From NCBI GenBank assembly GCA_002307035.1, contig DBTL01000137.1, positions 1 through 64,000 of the forward strand: a DNA stretch of 64,000 bases, given 5' to 3'. The notes below the pieces were generated by a model. It was not told where the DNA came from. It did not search any database and saw only the letters and a list, made by a program, of their open reading frames with translations. Position numbers and translations under genes: made by a program. Of the stretch, positions 9,282 through 17,663 are shown in pieces (positions within the stretch are counted from its first letter, which is position 1; every line of letters starts with the position of its first letter). This DNA comes from Bacteroides sp. UBA1317. Lineage in GTDB: Bacteria > Bacteroidota > Bacteroidia > Bacteroidales > Bacteroidaceae.

Positions 9282-12200
9282 TTAAAAGCCAATTCTCACA
9301 CCTAATACAAAACTGCGTGTAATGGCCGTGTTATTTGTCTGCCCGCCGATGTAAGAGCCGCTAGTCTTAGAATCCCATCCCGTTGTGTCATCCGGGTTAA
9401 TGCCCGCTTTAACCAATTCTCCACCAAACATGAATGGGTTCAATACCTGAGCATAAACCTGCGCACTGCCTAGGCCAATTCTATTCAGTTGAGAGTTGGG
9501 CACAGTATAAGAAAGTGCGATATTACGAATCAGGATCATATTACCTTTGGAGTAGTTCCGCACATAATCGTAAGTAGAAGTACGAGTAGCAGTAGTGGGC
9601 TGAGCGAACTTTGCATCAGTATTGGTCTCGCTCCAAGTATCTTTTTCTACTCTGCGTCCTATGGTTTGGGCAAGTCCATAGTACATATTGCCCATGCGGA
9701 AATAAGTGAAGAAATTTAGCTGCCAGTTTTTATATGTGAAGGTGTTATTTATACCACCTACCCATTTAGGGTTCTTAGAACCTAAAATATATTTATCATC
9801 ATTACTAAATGTACCAAAGCCATTACTCATATAAGTCACATTCTGTGTCGTGCCATCTATTGTAACAGTTTTGGTCACAGAGCCATCAGTGCCTTCGTCT
9901 ACCTCTAAAAATTGTTGATCGACAATCTTTACCTGACCGGGAAGGAAAGTTAATCCGTTTAAGGCATAAATAGCCATCATCTTCTTATCTTCTGTCGTGT
10001 TCTGCCACAAACGGTCATATTTATAATCCCACATAGCAGTAATCGGTTTACCTATAAACCATTCATTAGAGGTATCATCTACTTTCCCGTTGGCTAGCTC
10101 AACAATCTTCTCTTTGTTAGTCGAAAAAGTAAAATCAGTCTGCCATGTAAAGTCTTTAGTTTTAACATTTACCGTAGACAATGATATTTCAAGACCCTTA
10201 TTCTGGGTTTTTCCAACGTTATCTTGAAGACTTGCATAGCCGGTAATAACAGGTATAGAACGACTCATTAACAAATCTGAAGTATTAGCGATGTAATATT
10301 CAATGGATCCGGAAATACGATTCTTCAATATAGAATAGTCAATACCAAAGTTGGTGGAAGCAGTCTTCTCCCAACACAAATTCTCATTGGGCATAACGTC
10401 AGTCTTAGTACCAGTCGTATTTTCTGTAATATTTCCTGCCCCAAACGGATAATTTGCATAAGTTGAGGTACAAGATCCCGCAGTGGAATAAGGACTCACA
10501 GATGAATTACCTGTAACGCCATAGCCCACACGAAGTTTTAGTTGATCAATCCACCTAATATCTTTCATAAAGTTTTCTTCTTGCATTTTCCATGCCAATG
10601 CTACGGATGGAAAGAAGTCCCATTTGTGCCCTTCAGCCAGCATCGATGCTCCATCGTAACGTCCTGTAGCAGTCAACAAATAACGGTCTAACAAGGAATA
10701 ATTCAAGCGTGCCATATATGAAGCTCTCTGCCATGTTGAATACCCCGATGCTATGGAGGCATCTGATGTAGTGGAAGCTCCAACATTATACCAGAGAGAA
10801 GTTGGATATACAACTTCAAATGCACGTGTAGATAAACTTTCTGTACGATATTTTTCAGCTGATTGCATTAAAGTGATTCCCAAGGTGTGAATTTTGTTAA
10901 ACGTTTTATTGATGTATACTAAATTCTCCAAAGTCCAAGAGAGACTTTGGCTATGGGAATCGTATGCAGTATTAGGCTCTGTAAAATCATAGCCAAACGG
11001 ATTGGTGAAATTTTCTCCATAGTAACTACCATAACGGGAATTGCGAAACTGTACACCGAAATTGGTTCGCCATTTTAACCAAGGGAGAATTGTAGCTTCG
11101 GCAAAAGAACTTAGCATTGCCCCATAATAGCGATACTCATTAGTCGCTTCGTTGATATTACGCAAAATGTTATGTTCAGAAAGTCCATCATCTGCTATAA
11201 GAATACTACCATCTCCATCATATGCGGGTGCATATGGCATTAAGGTCATAGCCAGCCCATAAGAGTCCTTTGCTACAGTATTAGAAAAATTACTTACTAT
11301 GCCATAATTTTTTATAGAATGACTAGCATTCATACCCATTCCCACTCTCAACCATTTAGTGGGAGCTATTTCACCGTTAAGATTGACTGTATAACGTTGA
11401 TAGTCTTGATCCTTCATTGTTGACTCTTGATTTAAATAAGCAAGAGACATGTACAATTTCGAAGTTTCAGTACCAGCAGATAGGGATATTTGATGGTTTT
11501 GAGAAAAGGCAGTGCGAGTCACCAGCTTTCCCCAATCTGTACTCAGCATCTTAGATGAATCATAAACAGGAACTTGAGAAGAGTATCCCGCCGCAATTTC
11601 TTCAGTGGTTGCATTGCGCAGGGTAACAGCCCCATCGCTATCTAATTCATACGCAGAACCAAGAATTCTGGTCATATAAGATTGCGTTCCCAACCAAAGT
11701 GCTGCATCACGATCTGGATCAGGTGCGTTTCCGTATGCACCGTTATAAGTACCTCCTGTTATAGCTGCCTGTCGCTTATAATCCAATAGTTGACCGGCAT
11801 TCATATAATCTGTGGTCGAACATAAATCACTGAAAGTAAATGATCCGTCATAATTGATGGAAACTTTACCAACTTTACCTTTTTTAGTTGTTATTAAAAT
11901 GACACCATTGGCACCACGAGAACCGTAGATAGCTGTGGCTGAAGCATCCTTCAGGATTTCCATCGATTCAATATCATTAGGATTGACATCCGCCATAGAA
12001 CCAGCAGCCATTGGAATGCCATCAATGACATACAAAGGATCGTTGGTCGCATTAATTGAACGATTACCACGGATACGTATATCACCCAACTCACCTGGGC
12101 GATTATTCGAAGTAACATCAACCCCTGTGGTTTTGCCTTGCATAGCCTGCAATGCATTCTGAACAGGCCGTTCCTCAATTTGTTTACTTGTTACACGAGA

Positions 12201-12563
12201 CATGGCACCAGTCAAATCACTCTTTTTCATAGAACCATAACCCACAACAACGACCTCATCCAAAGCTTTAGCATCTTCTACAAGCGTAATTTTAAAGGAA
12301 TTCTGATTGGTGACAGAAAGTTCCGACATTTTATAACCAATGTAAGTAACTTGGATTACTCCATTTGAAGGAACATTTGATAATGAGAACCTACCGTCAA
12401 GATCAGTAATTGTACCAATAGTACTACCCTTTATCACGACACTAGCACCAATTACCGTCTCTCCTTTGGCATCTAGTACAATACCATTGATAGTTTTCTT
12501 CTGCGCGAACGCCAAAGTAACTAACATACAAAACAGTGTAAATAATAAAAATCTGTTTCTCAT
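9282..12563 (-). CDS. susC: SusC/RagA-family TonB-dependent outer-membrane oligosaccharide transporter
   Basis: Imports glycan fragments across the outer membrane using TonB energy. A signal peptide ends near AFA/QKK. Next comes a carboxypeptidase-regulatory-like domain (INGIVLDAKGE to YIGYKMSEL, about residues 25-95) and a TonB-box/plug region (DEVVVVGYGSMKKSDLTGA, LYVIDGIP, IEILKDASATAIYGSRGANG variants). A long beta-barrel ends in the aromatic RIGF, as expected for BAM recognition. The length of 1093 is typical. It is the first gene of the susC-susD-PL11 unit. A 446-bp upstream spacer probably carries the regulated promoter. Confidence 0.95.
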   Translation of the reverse strand: MRNRFLLFTLFCMLVTLAFAQKKTINGIVLDAKGETVIGASVVIKGSTIGTITDLDGRFSLSNVPSNGVIQVTYIGYKMSELSVTNQNSFKITLVEDAKALDEVVVVGYGSMKKSDLTGAMSRVTSKQIEERPVQNALQAMQGKTTGVDVTSNNRPGELGDIRIRGNRSINATNDPLYVIDGIPMAAGSMADVNPNDIESMEILKDASATAIYGSRGANGVILITTKKGKVGKVSINYDGSFTFSDLCSTTDYMNAGQLLDYKRQAAITGGTYNGAYGNAPDPDRDAALWLGTQSYMTRILGSAYELDSDGAVTLRNATTEEIAAGYSSQVPVYDSSKMLSTDWGKLVTRTAFSQNHQISLSAGTETSKLYMSLAYLNQESTMKDQDYQRYTVNLNGEIAPTKWLRVGMGMNASHSIKNYGIVSNFSNTVAKDSYGLAMTLMPYAPAYDGDGSILIADDGLSEHNILRNINEATNEYRYYGAMLSSFAEATILPWLKWRTNFGVQFRNSRYGSYYGENFTNPFGYDFTEPNTAYDSHSQSLSWTLENLVYINKTFNKIHTLGITLMQSAEKYRTESLSTRAFEVVYPTSLWYNVGASTTSDASIASGYSTWQRASYMARLNYSLLDRYLLTATGRYDGASMLAEGHKWDFFPSVALAWKMQEENFMKDIRWIDQLKLRVGYGVTGNSSVSPYSTAGSCTSTYANYPFGAGNITENTTGTKTDVMPNENLCWEKTASTNFGIDYSILKNRISGSIEYYIANTSDLLMSRSIPVITGYASLQDNVGKTQNKGLEISLSTVNVKTKDFTWQTDFTFSTNKEKIVELANGKVDDTSNEWFIGKPITAMWDYKYDRLWQNTTEDKKMMAIYALNGLTFLPGQVKIVDQQFLEVDEGTDGSVTKTVTIDGTTQNVTYMSNGFGTFSNDDKYILGSKNPKWVGGINNTFTYKNWQLNFFTYFRMGNMYYGLAQTIGRRVEKDTWSETNTDAKFAQPTTATRTSTYDYVRNYSKGNMILIRNIALSYTVPNSQLNRIGLGSAQVYAQVLNPFMFGGELVKAGINPDDTTGWDSKTSGSYIGGQTNNTAITRSFVLGVRIGF

Positions 12564-13009
12564 AAGAAATAAGTTTAACTATAAAATTTAAAAAAACAAT
12601 TTAATCTAATAAGCTATATCTCATTTTCAGACATTCAGTATAAAGCTAAAGAACTATTTTAACATATATTCGTCTCCTCAATCTGTTTTATTCGACATTT
12701 GGCTCATTAGTATTGCAACATTGGATATTCTAAAAAAAAATGTGTGTTTTAGAATTATATAAATTAATCCATTTATCTAAAAAACTCTTTTATTTATATT
12801 TCTCAACTACAGTTGTAGCTCCCTCTAGCATTGCTGTTATGAGCAAACTGAAGTTAATATAGATTAGTTTTCGAGTAGAATGTTTTTCATACTAAGTTTT
12901 GTGAAATAGTGTTGCAAAAGTCATCATTCTCTGAATAAAAGTAAATGGAGAAACGTACATATCCATAGATTTTTTCTTCTTCAAGGTTTATTAAACTGTT
13001 CTTTTTGAT
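12564..13009. other. Intergenic region upstream of susC, with two dyad sequences
   Basis: No gene is seen. A perfect 9-bp inverted repeat (ATTCTAAAA at 12727-12735, TTTTAGAAT at 12747-12755) and a short dyad CTACA-GT-TGTAG (12807-12818) are present. Either could be a regulator site or, for the first, a weak transcript end for the upstream CE12 gene. No convincing TAnnTTTG box was found in the right orientation close to susC. Confidence 0.4.
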
Positions 13010-13753
13010 TTAAGACTGCACAATATGACGGTACAATCCTCTAATACGCAAATCTCTAATGCCTTCGATGACAAAAGTTGCAATCTGTTTTGCACCTGCT
13101 TCTCTTGTATGAGTATCGTCTTTAGATCCGTCAGGCTTTGAAGAATCCTCTCCCGGATTAAGCCACATATATAATTCTTTCGATTTCTCAGGACCAAGGT
13201 TCAACACCAAATCACGTGTCTTTACGTTAATATCAATCATTGGAACATTGTATTCGTGAGCCACCGCACGAATAATGCTAGGATAGTTCTTTAAACGATC
13301 GTCAACTAAATTGCCTTGTTCATTGAAAGTACGCATCACAATAGGGGTTAAAAATAGAGGGTTTGCTTTCTTGGCACGCGTTTCTTCAATAAACTTAATC
13401 AGATTACGACGAAAATCTGCTGGTGAGGCATAACGTTCCGGCTTAGTTGAAGTGTCATTATGGGCGAACTGAATAAAAACCCAGTCTCCTTTTTTCAGAT
13501 TAACCGTAATGCTATCCCAACGCCCTTCATCAATAAATGATTTAGTACTACGCCCCGCTTTAGCACGATTAACGACTTCAATATGATCATCAAAGAAAGA
13601 TTGAAGTATCTGCCCCCAACCTCTTTGCAGAGTTTTGGTTGTATCGTAAGTTTGTGCAGTGGAGTCTCCGGCAATAAAAATTCGAACCGGATTACCAGCC
13701 TGAGAGAGGCTGGTTAAAACAAAAAGAACAAAAGATAAGAATAACTTTTTCAT
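13010..13753 (-). CDS. Rhamnogalacturonan acetylesterase, CE12 family
   Basis: Removes acetyl groups from galacturonate in RG-I, giving lyases access to the backbone. A signal peptide (MKKLFLSFVLFVLTSLSQAG) is followed by a single SGNH domain. Block I is FIAGDSTAQTYD (Ser nucleophile), block III is FAHNDTS (Asn oxyanion), and block V is DDTHTREAGA (Asp and His of the triad). RGWGQ and NRAKAGRSTKSF are typical CE12 segments. The length of 247 matches the minimal single-domain form. It is transcribed leftward from its own probable -7 box (13773-13780). A second, longer CE12 protein is encoded at 20576. Confidence 0.9.
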   Translation of the reverse strand: MKKLFLSFVLFVLTSLSQAGNPVRIFIAGDSTAQTYDTTKTLQRGWGQILQSFFDDHIEVVNRAKAGRSTKSFIDEGRWDSITVNLKKGDWVFIQFAHNDTSTKPERYASPADFRRNLIKFIEETRAKKANPLFLTPIVMRTFNEQGNLVDDRLKNYPSIIRAVAHEYNVPMIDINVKTRDLVLNLGPEKSKELYMWLNPGEDSSKPDGSKDDTHTREAGAKQIATFVIEGIRDLRIRGLYRHIVQS

Positions 13754-13772
13754 AGCATTTATATATGTAATG

Positions 13773-13780
13773 CAAAAATA
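13773..13780 (-). promoter_or_regulatory. -7 box (TATTTTTG) before the CE12 gene
   Basis: Minus-strand match to TAnnTTTG, 20 bases before the ATG at 13753. No matching -33 element was identified. Confidence 0.4.
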
Positions 13781-14214
13781 AAGAGATGCATCGTAGACAA
13801 CAATAGAGAATCGTACGCATGAACCAGATTAGATAACTGCGTATAATTTTCCATTCCAACCAACTGGCATAACGGCTATCTTTGCCTAGAGAAACGAATA
13901 AGATCTTGATTTGTAATACGTAAGCACATATCATAATATGAAGACGCTTAAAATACAAGAGTTTCCCGACAAAATGAACTCATGGCGTATATTATGAAAG
14001 ATCAATAATAACTTGTTTCTTGTGCCCGGCTCTGAAATCTACAAACTTCAATAACGCATTATTTAACTGGTACTTAATAAAAGCACGCAGATGGCAAGAT
14101 TTGAAGATAGCCTCATAGGTTAATAGATTGATAGATAAATACTTTGTTATCGCTTGAATCTTACTTCTGCGTGTTCTCCTTTCACGATTCTTAAAACAAA
14201 TTATAATCTAGCAC

Positions 14215-14294
14215 AACATCCCCATGTTATCCTTAGAAACACCCTGATCTTGTAAAAAACAACATCCCCATGTTTTAGATTAAAACATGGGGAT
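14215..14294. repeat. Direct-direct-inverted copies of the AACATCCCCATGTT repeat (locus A)
   Basis: AACATCCCCATGTT occurs at 14215-14228 and again from 14262. An inverted copy runs to 14294. The same three-copy layout recurs at 51240-51299, about 37 kb away. Confidence 0.7.
14264..14294 (-). terminator. Terminator after the GH42 gene (14-bp perfect stem)
   Basis: Arms 14264-14277 and 14281-14294 pair perfectly around a 3-nt loop. On the minus strand the stem is followed by GTTGTTTTTT. It lies about 70 bases after the GH42 stop. Confidence 0.75.
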
Positions 14295-14362
14295 ATTTGC
14301 TAATGGGAAATACGTAAAATTTAGGCAAATAACGTGTTGAAAACAGAGAGAAGACGTTCTCT

Positions 14363-16450
14363 CTAAATCTTGTAAACGAGTACCCCGGCTGTAGGTATAA
14401 CAGCATTTCCTATTAAGACTTTTGCTCCAGAAGGCAATGCAAATTCATAAGGTTTATCCGAATAGTTGAGTACGATAGCGAATCCATTGCGATATTCCAT
14501 CGTCACACCATAAGGAAGATTCATCACGGGAATATTCAATGTAGCATATAATTTCTTAAGTATATCAGCCTCTAAGGAGCCGTCGGTTGAATCAACTCCA
14601 ATATAAGTGATCGTACCTTTCCCTAACCGGCGGAACGTAACAGCCGGTTTTCCGTCATAGAACTCTTGCGCATAGGTAGCCCACACTTGAGAATCCTTGC
14701 CGGGAATGAGTATCTCACCCCATGTATTCCATGTATATTTTTTGCCTCCCATCTCTACCACACCCGGATCTTCGGGCAACAACAAATCATAAAAATCCAT
14801 TGAATTACCCGTCAGATTGTTTATCAAGGAACCGAAAGGAACTTCAAACAAGCGCCCGAAGCGATCTTTTTGCGCTGTGCGGCAAGTCAGCACCAGATTT
14901 CCTCCACTCTTAACATAATTAGTCCATCTTTCTACTAAGTCTTTATCGGCCAATTGATAGGCAGGAGCTATCATCACGGGATATTGACTGAAATCTTTTT
15001 CTTCGGTGATGAAATCAACCGGTGCACCAAATGATTTAAGCGTACGATAATACTTCTCTATATGCCCCATCGTGTTCCATGTTACATTTTGCTTTTGGCG
15101 ATCTATGCTCCATGCATTTTCATGATTAAAGAGGATGGCCGTCGTTCTGTCAACATAGTCTTTCGGCTCCTTAGCACGAGGAGAAAATTCTTTTCTAAGC
15201 AATTTAACTTCATTGATGAATTCTTGATACTCACGCCCGCCGGGAGTAACCGTAACGCCATCAGTGCCTACAATACCATAGTGATATTGTTCCGTTCCAT
15301 ATAAAGGCTGACGATAACGATAGGTACAAACAAAATCACTTCCTCCGGCAAAAACACTCCAAAGCCATAAGCGAACAGCGCCGGGAAGCGGTTGTGGGTT
15401 TATGCTGCCCCAATTCACCTGGCCGGGTTGCAATTCCATCACCCCGTATGTACCTTGAATCGGACGAAAAAAGTCATTAGCAAAAGCAATACGAAGCGGA
15501 TTACCTACCCGATAACCCCTGCGACCGATGCCTTCGTTTTCTCCATAAACCATGTAACGGGTATATGAGACGAAATCCAGCTCTTTACTTCCTCCGATAT
15601 GCCCTTCGTCATAGTTGGGTATATAGTTAGTAGTAACCCACTGATTTTTAGTATACTTCTTTATCAGCAGACTCTGCTCATTGAGAAAATCATTGGTCAC
15701 CCCGGCAGCAAAACGACGATAGTCTAAAATCTGATGATGATTCATAAACATTTGCCGGGTTTTAGGAAGAGTAATCTCATCGAAGGTGGTATATACTTCA
15801 CTCCAAAAGGAAGTTCCCCAAGCATCATTCAAAGCTTTGATGTTATTCTCATATTTTTTACGAAGGAAATCACGGAAAGCTATTTCGGCCTTTGGATTAT
15901 AATCAAATTGCACCGCCGGTTCATTATCAAGTTGCCAACCTATGACCCGAGCGTCATTTCCATAATGTTCAGCCAGCTTCTCTATCATCTTATAGGAAAG
16001 CTCTCTATAAAGTGGTGACGCAAAAGAAGCATGTTGACGAGCACCATGATCGAGCACCGTACCATCTTCCTGACGAAGCAATATTTCAGGATATTTGCGA
16101 CTAAGCCATACGGGAGGGGTTGCTGTAGATGTACATAAGATCACCTTTAAATCATGCTTGGCAGCAAGAGCCACAGCACGGTCCAGCCAGGCAAAATCAT
16201 ATTTCCCTTCGGAAGGTTCAAGTTGCGCCCAAGCAAACTCGGCAAAGTGGGTGAACTCAAAACCCAGTTCATGCATTTTCTTAAAGTCCCGATCCCACTG
16301 GCTCTCATCCCAATGTTCGGGGTAGTAATACACACCCGTTAATGTAAGATCATTCTCTTTAAACCATTGTTTAGAGGAAGGTTGTTGCGCTTGTAAACCA
16401 GTTGGCAACAGCATACATACCAACAAAATAGACAATAAGATTCGTTTCAT
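14363..16450 (-). CDS. Beta-galactosidase, GH42 family
   Basis: Hydrolyses terminal beta-galactosyl residues, here most likely from RG-I galactan side chains. A signal peptide (to about residue 22, LQAQQ) suggests a periplasmic enzyme. The N-terminal TIM barrel carries the acid/base Glu177 in GWQLDNEP and the nucleophile Glu339 in GVMELQPGQ. YYYPEHWDESQW and HFAEFAWAQLEP are GH42 signatures. A trimerisation domain and a small C-terminal beta domain follow. The length of 695 is normal. It starts 28 bases after the GH43 gene, so both are probably one transcript ending at the hairpin 14264-14294. Confidence 0.93.
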   Translation of the reverse strand: MKRILLSILLVCMLLPTGLQAQQPSSKQWFKENDLTLTGVYYYPEHWDESQWDRDFKKMHELGFEFTHFAEFAWAQLEPSEGKYDFAWLDRAVALAAKHDLKVILCTSTATPPVWLSRKYPEILLRQEDGTVLDHGARQHASFASPLYRELSYKMIEKLAEHYGNDARVIGWQLDNEPAVQFDYNPKAEIAFRDFLRKKYENNIKALNDAWGTSFWSEVYTTFDEITLPKTRQMFMNHHQILDYRRFAAGVTNDFLNEQSLLIKKYTKNQWVTTNYIPNYDEGHIGGSKELDFVSYTRYMVYGENEGIGRRGYRVGNPLRIAFANDFFRPIQGTYGVMELQPGQVNWGSINPQPLPGAVRLWLWSVFAGGSDFVCTYRYRQPLYGTEQYHYGIVGTDGVTVTPGGREYQEFINEVKLLRKEFSPRAKEPKDYVDRTTAILFNHENAWSIDRQKQNVTWNTMGHIEKYYRTLKSFGAPVDFITEEKDFSQYPVMIAPAYQLADKDLVERWTNYVKSGGNLVLTCRTAQKDRFGRLFEVPFGSLINNLTGNSMDFYDLLLPEDPGVVEMGGKKYTWNTWGEILIPGKDSQVWATYAQEFYDGKPAVTFRRLGKGTITYIGVDSTDGSLEADILKKLYATLNIPVMNLPYGVTMEYRNGFAIVLNYSDKPYEFALPSGAKVLIGNAVIPTAGVLVYKI

Positions 16451-16478
16451 AGTAACATTTATTATAGCGATTATGGGG

Positions 16479-17426
16479 TCATTTTTTTATTCTCAGCAAA
16501 GAATCAAGTACTTTACTATCTACTGTAAAAGCAGTACCATGTCGGGTTCCTTTCGGAAAAACAACTTGATCCGACACATCTTCCCAATGAATACGGTCTT
16601 TTGAACGAACCGCACCATATTTATGATCACGATATTTATCAAAGTACACATAAAGATAATCACCGACAATCAATGGTGCAGGACCTTCTGCCCAATAGCT
16701 ACCGGTTATAGGAGCCGAAACTTTCACAGGGAAGCCCTCTTTAATGTCTTTTGTTTTGGTTACACGTAGGTTTTTCTCGGGAGGATTCGAATTCTCATTC
16801 TTCACGACCATTATCTGTTCATCATTTACATCCTTTACAATAGCAGCATCAATCACACTAAAGTCGGGATCAAAGAAAATCTTTGTTTCCGAGAACTTCT
16901 TAAAATTCTTTGTCGTCACATAGTAAATACGATGGTTTAATCCTTTCTCACTTTCACTCGTTGCAACCTCTTTGTGTCTTCCGGGAATGGTTGTAGCCCA
17001 AAAGATATAATAAGTCTTCGATGGTTTGTCATAAAACAATTCAGGTGCCCAACAATTATGCGCCGTAGGCTCATGCATCATTACAGGAATCGCTTTTTGC
17101 TCAGACCAATGTGATAAGTCCTTTGATGAAGCGTAGCCAATGATACGATCCGTCCAACTGGAAGTCCAAACCATGTGGAAAGTACCATCGGGTGCCTGGC
17201 AGATGCTGGGATCTCTCATAAGCTTATCTTTCCCTACAGAAGGTGTCAAAAAGGAGTTTCCATCGCTCAACTGTTCCCATTTCAAGCCATCTCGACTAAA
17301 AGCCAAATGAAGGCCATCTTTGCTATCATTAATAAAATAAGAAAACAGGTATGCCTTTTCCTGCCCTTTGCTTATTGCCAAAAACAAAAAGGTGAAGCAT
17401 GCAAAAAGAAAAATTTTTTTCATCAT
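16479..17426 (-). CDS. Secreted GH43-like glycoside hydrolase
   Basis: Probably an arabinofuranosidase, arabinanase or galactan-acting enzyme working on RG-I side chains. A signal peptide starts at M(M)KKIFLFAC. The fold is a five-bladed propeller. Visible family segments are MRDPSICQ, HNCWAPELFYD, SVIDAAIV (the Asp that tunes the acid) and YWAEGPAPL (the general acid Glu). The length of about 315 suggests a single catalytic domain. The frame could start at 17459, but a -7 box directly abuts that ATG (17461-17468), so 17426 or 17423 is more likely. The GH43 subfamily and exact sugar are not decidable by eye. Confidence 0.8.
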   Translation of the reverse strand: MMKKIFLFACFTFLFLAISKGQEKAYLFSYFINDSKDGLHLAFSRDGLKWEQLSDGNSFLTPSVGKDKLMRDPSICQAPDGTFHMVWTSSWTDRIIGYASSKDLSHWSEQKAIPVMMHEPTAHNCWAPELFYDKPSKTYYIFWATTIPGRHKEVATSESEKGLNHRIYYVTTKNFKKFSETKIFFDPDFSVIDAAIVKDVNDEQIMVVKNENSNPPEKNLRVTKTKDIKEGFPVKVSAPITGSYWAEGPAPLIVGDYLYVYFDKYRDHKYGAVRSKDRIHWEDVSDQVVFPKGTRHGTAFTVDSKVLDSLLRIKK

Positions 17427-17460
17427 ATTAGCCTTAAAATTAATAGAATCATCAAACATA

Positions 17461-17468
17461 CAAATATA
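17461..17468 (-). promoter_or_regulatory. -7 box (TATATTTG) for the GH43-GH42 unit
   Basis: Minus-strand match to TAnnTTTG, 34 bases upstream of ATG 17426. It lies in the divergent spacer shared with the rightward GH2 operon. Confidence 0.5.
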
Positions 17469-17663
17469 ATCGAATCAAGTTGAAAGAAAAATAATCTTAG
17501 ACAAAAACAGCCGTTATATCATCACAAATAGCTGTATTATCGTACAAAGCAATATAATAATAGACAATTTCACACGAATTTCTATCTTTATGTACATCTT
17601 TCTAGGATGAGGAATGGCAAAAGTCTGTATTTTAGCTTTCGGATTTTTATTAAAGTAAATATT

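Larger units (their letters stand above)
13754..14362. other. Spacer between the GH42 and CE12 genes, with repeats and an open frame lacking a start
   Basis: This 609-bp stretch holds the CE12 promoter, a repeat/terminator at 14215-14294, and a minus-strand frame open from about 14206 to 13992 (about 71 codons) that has no ATG. That frame could be the tail of a decayed gene or chance. I recognise no family in it. Confidence 0.4.

Noticed and set aside
13992..14206. Minus-strand frame of about 71 codons without ATG, possible gene remnant
   Set aside because: An open stretch of this size is expected now and then in AT-rich DNA, no start codon exists, and no family was recognised.
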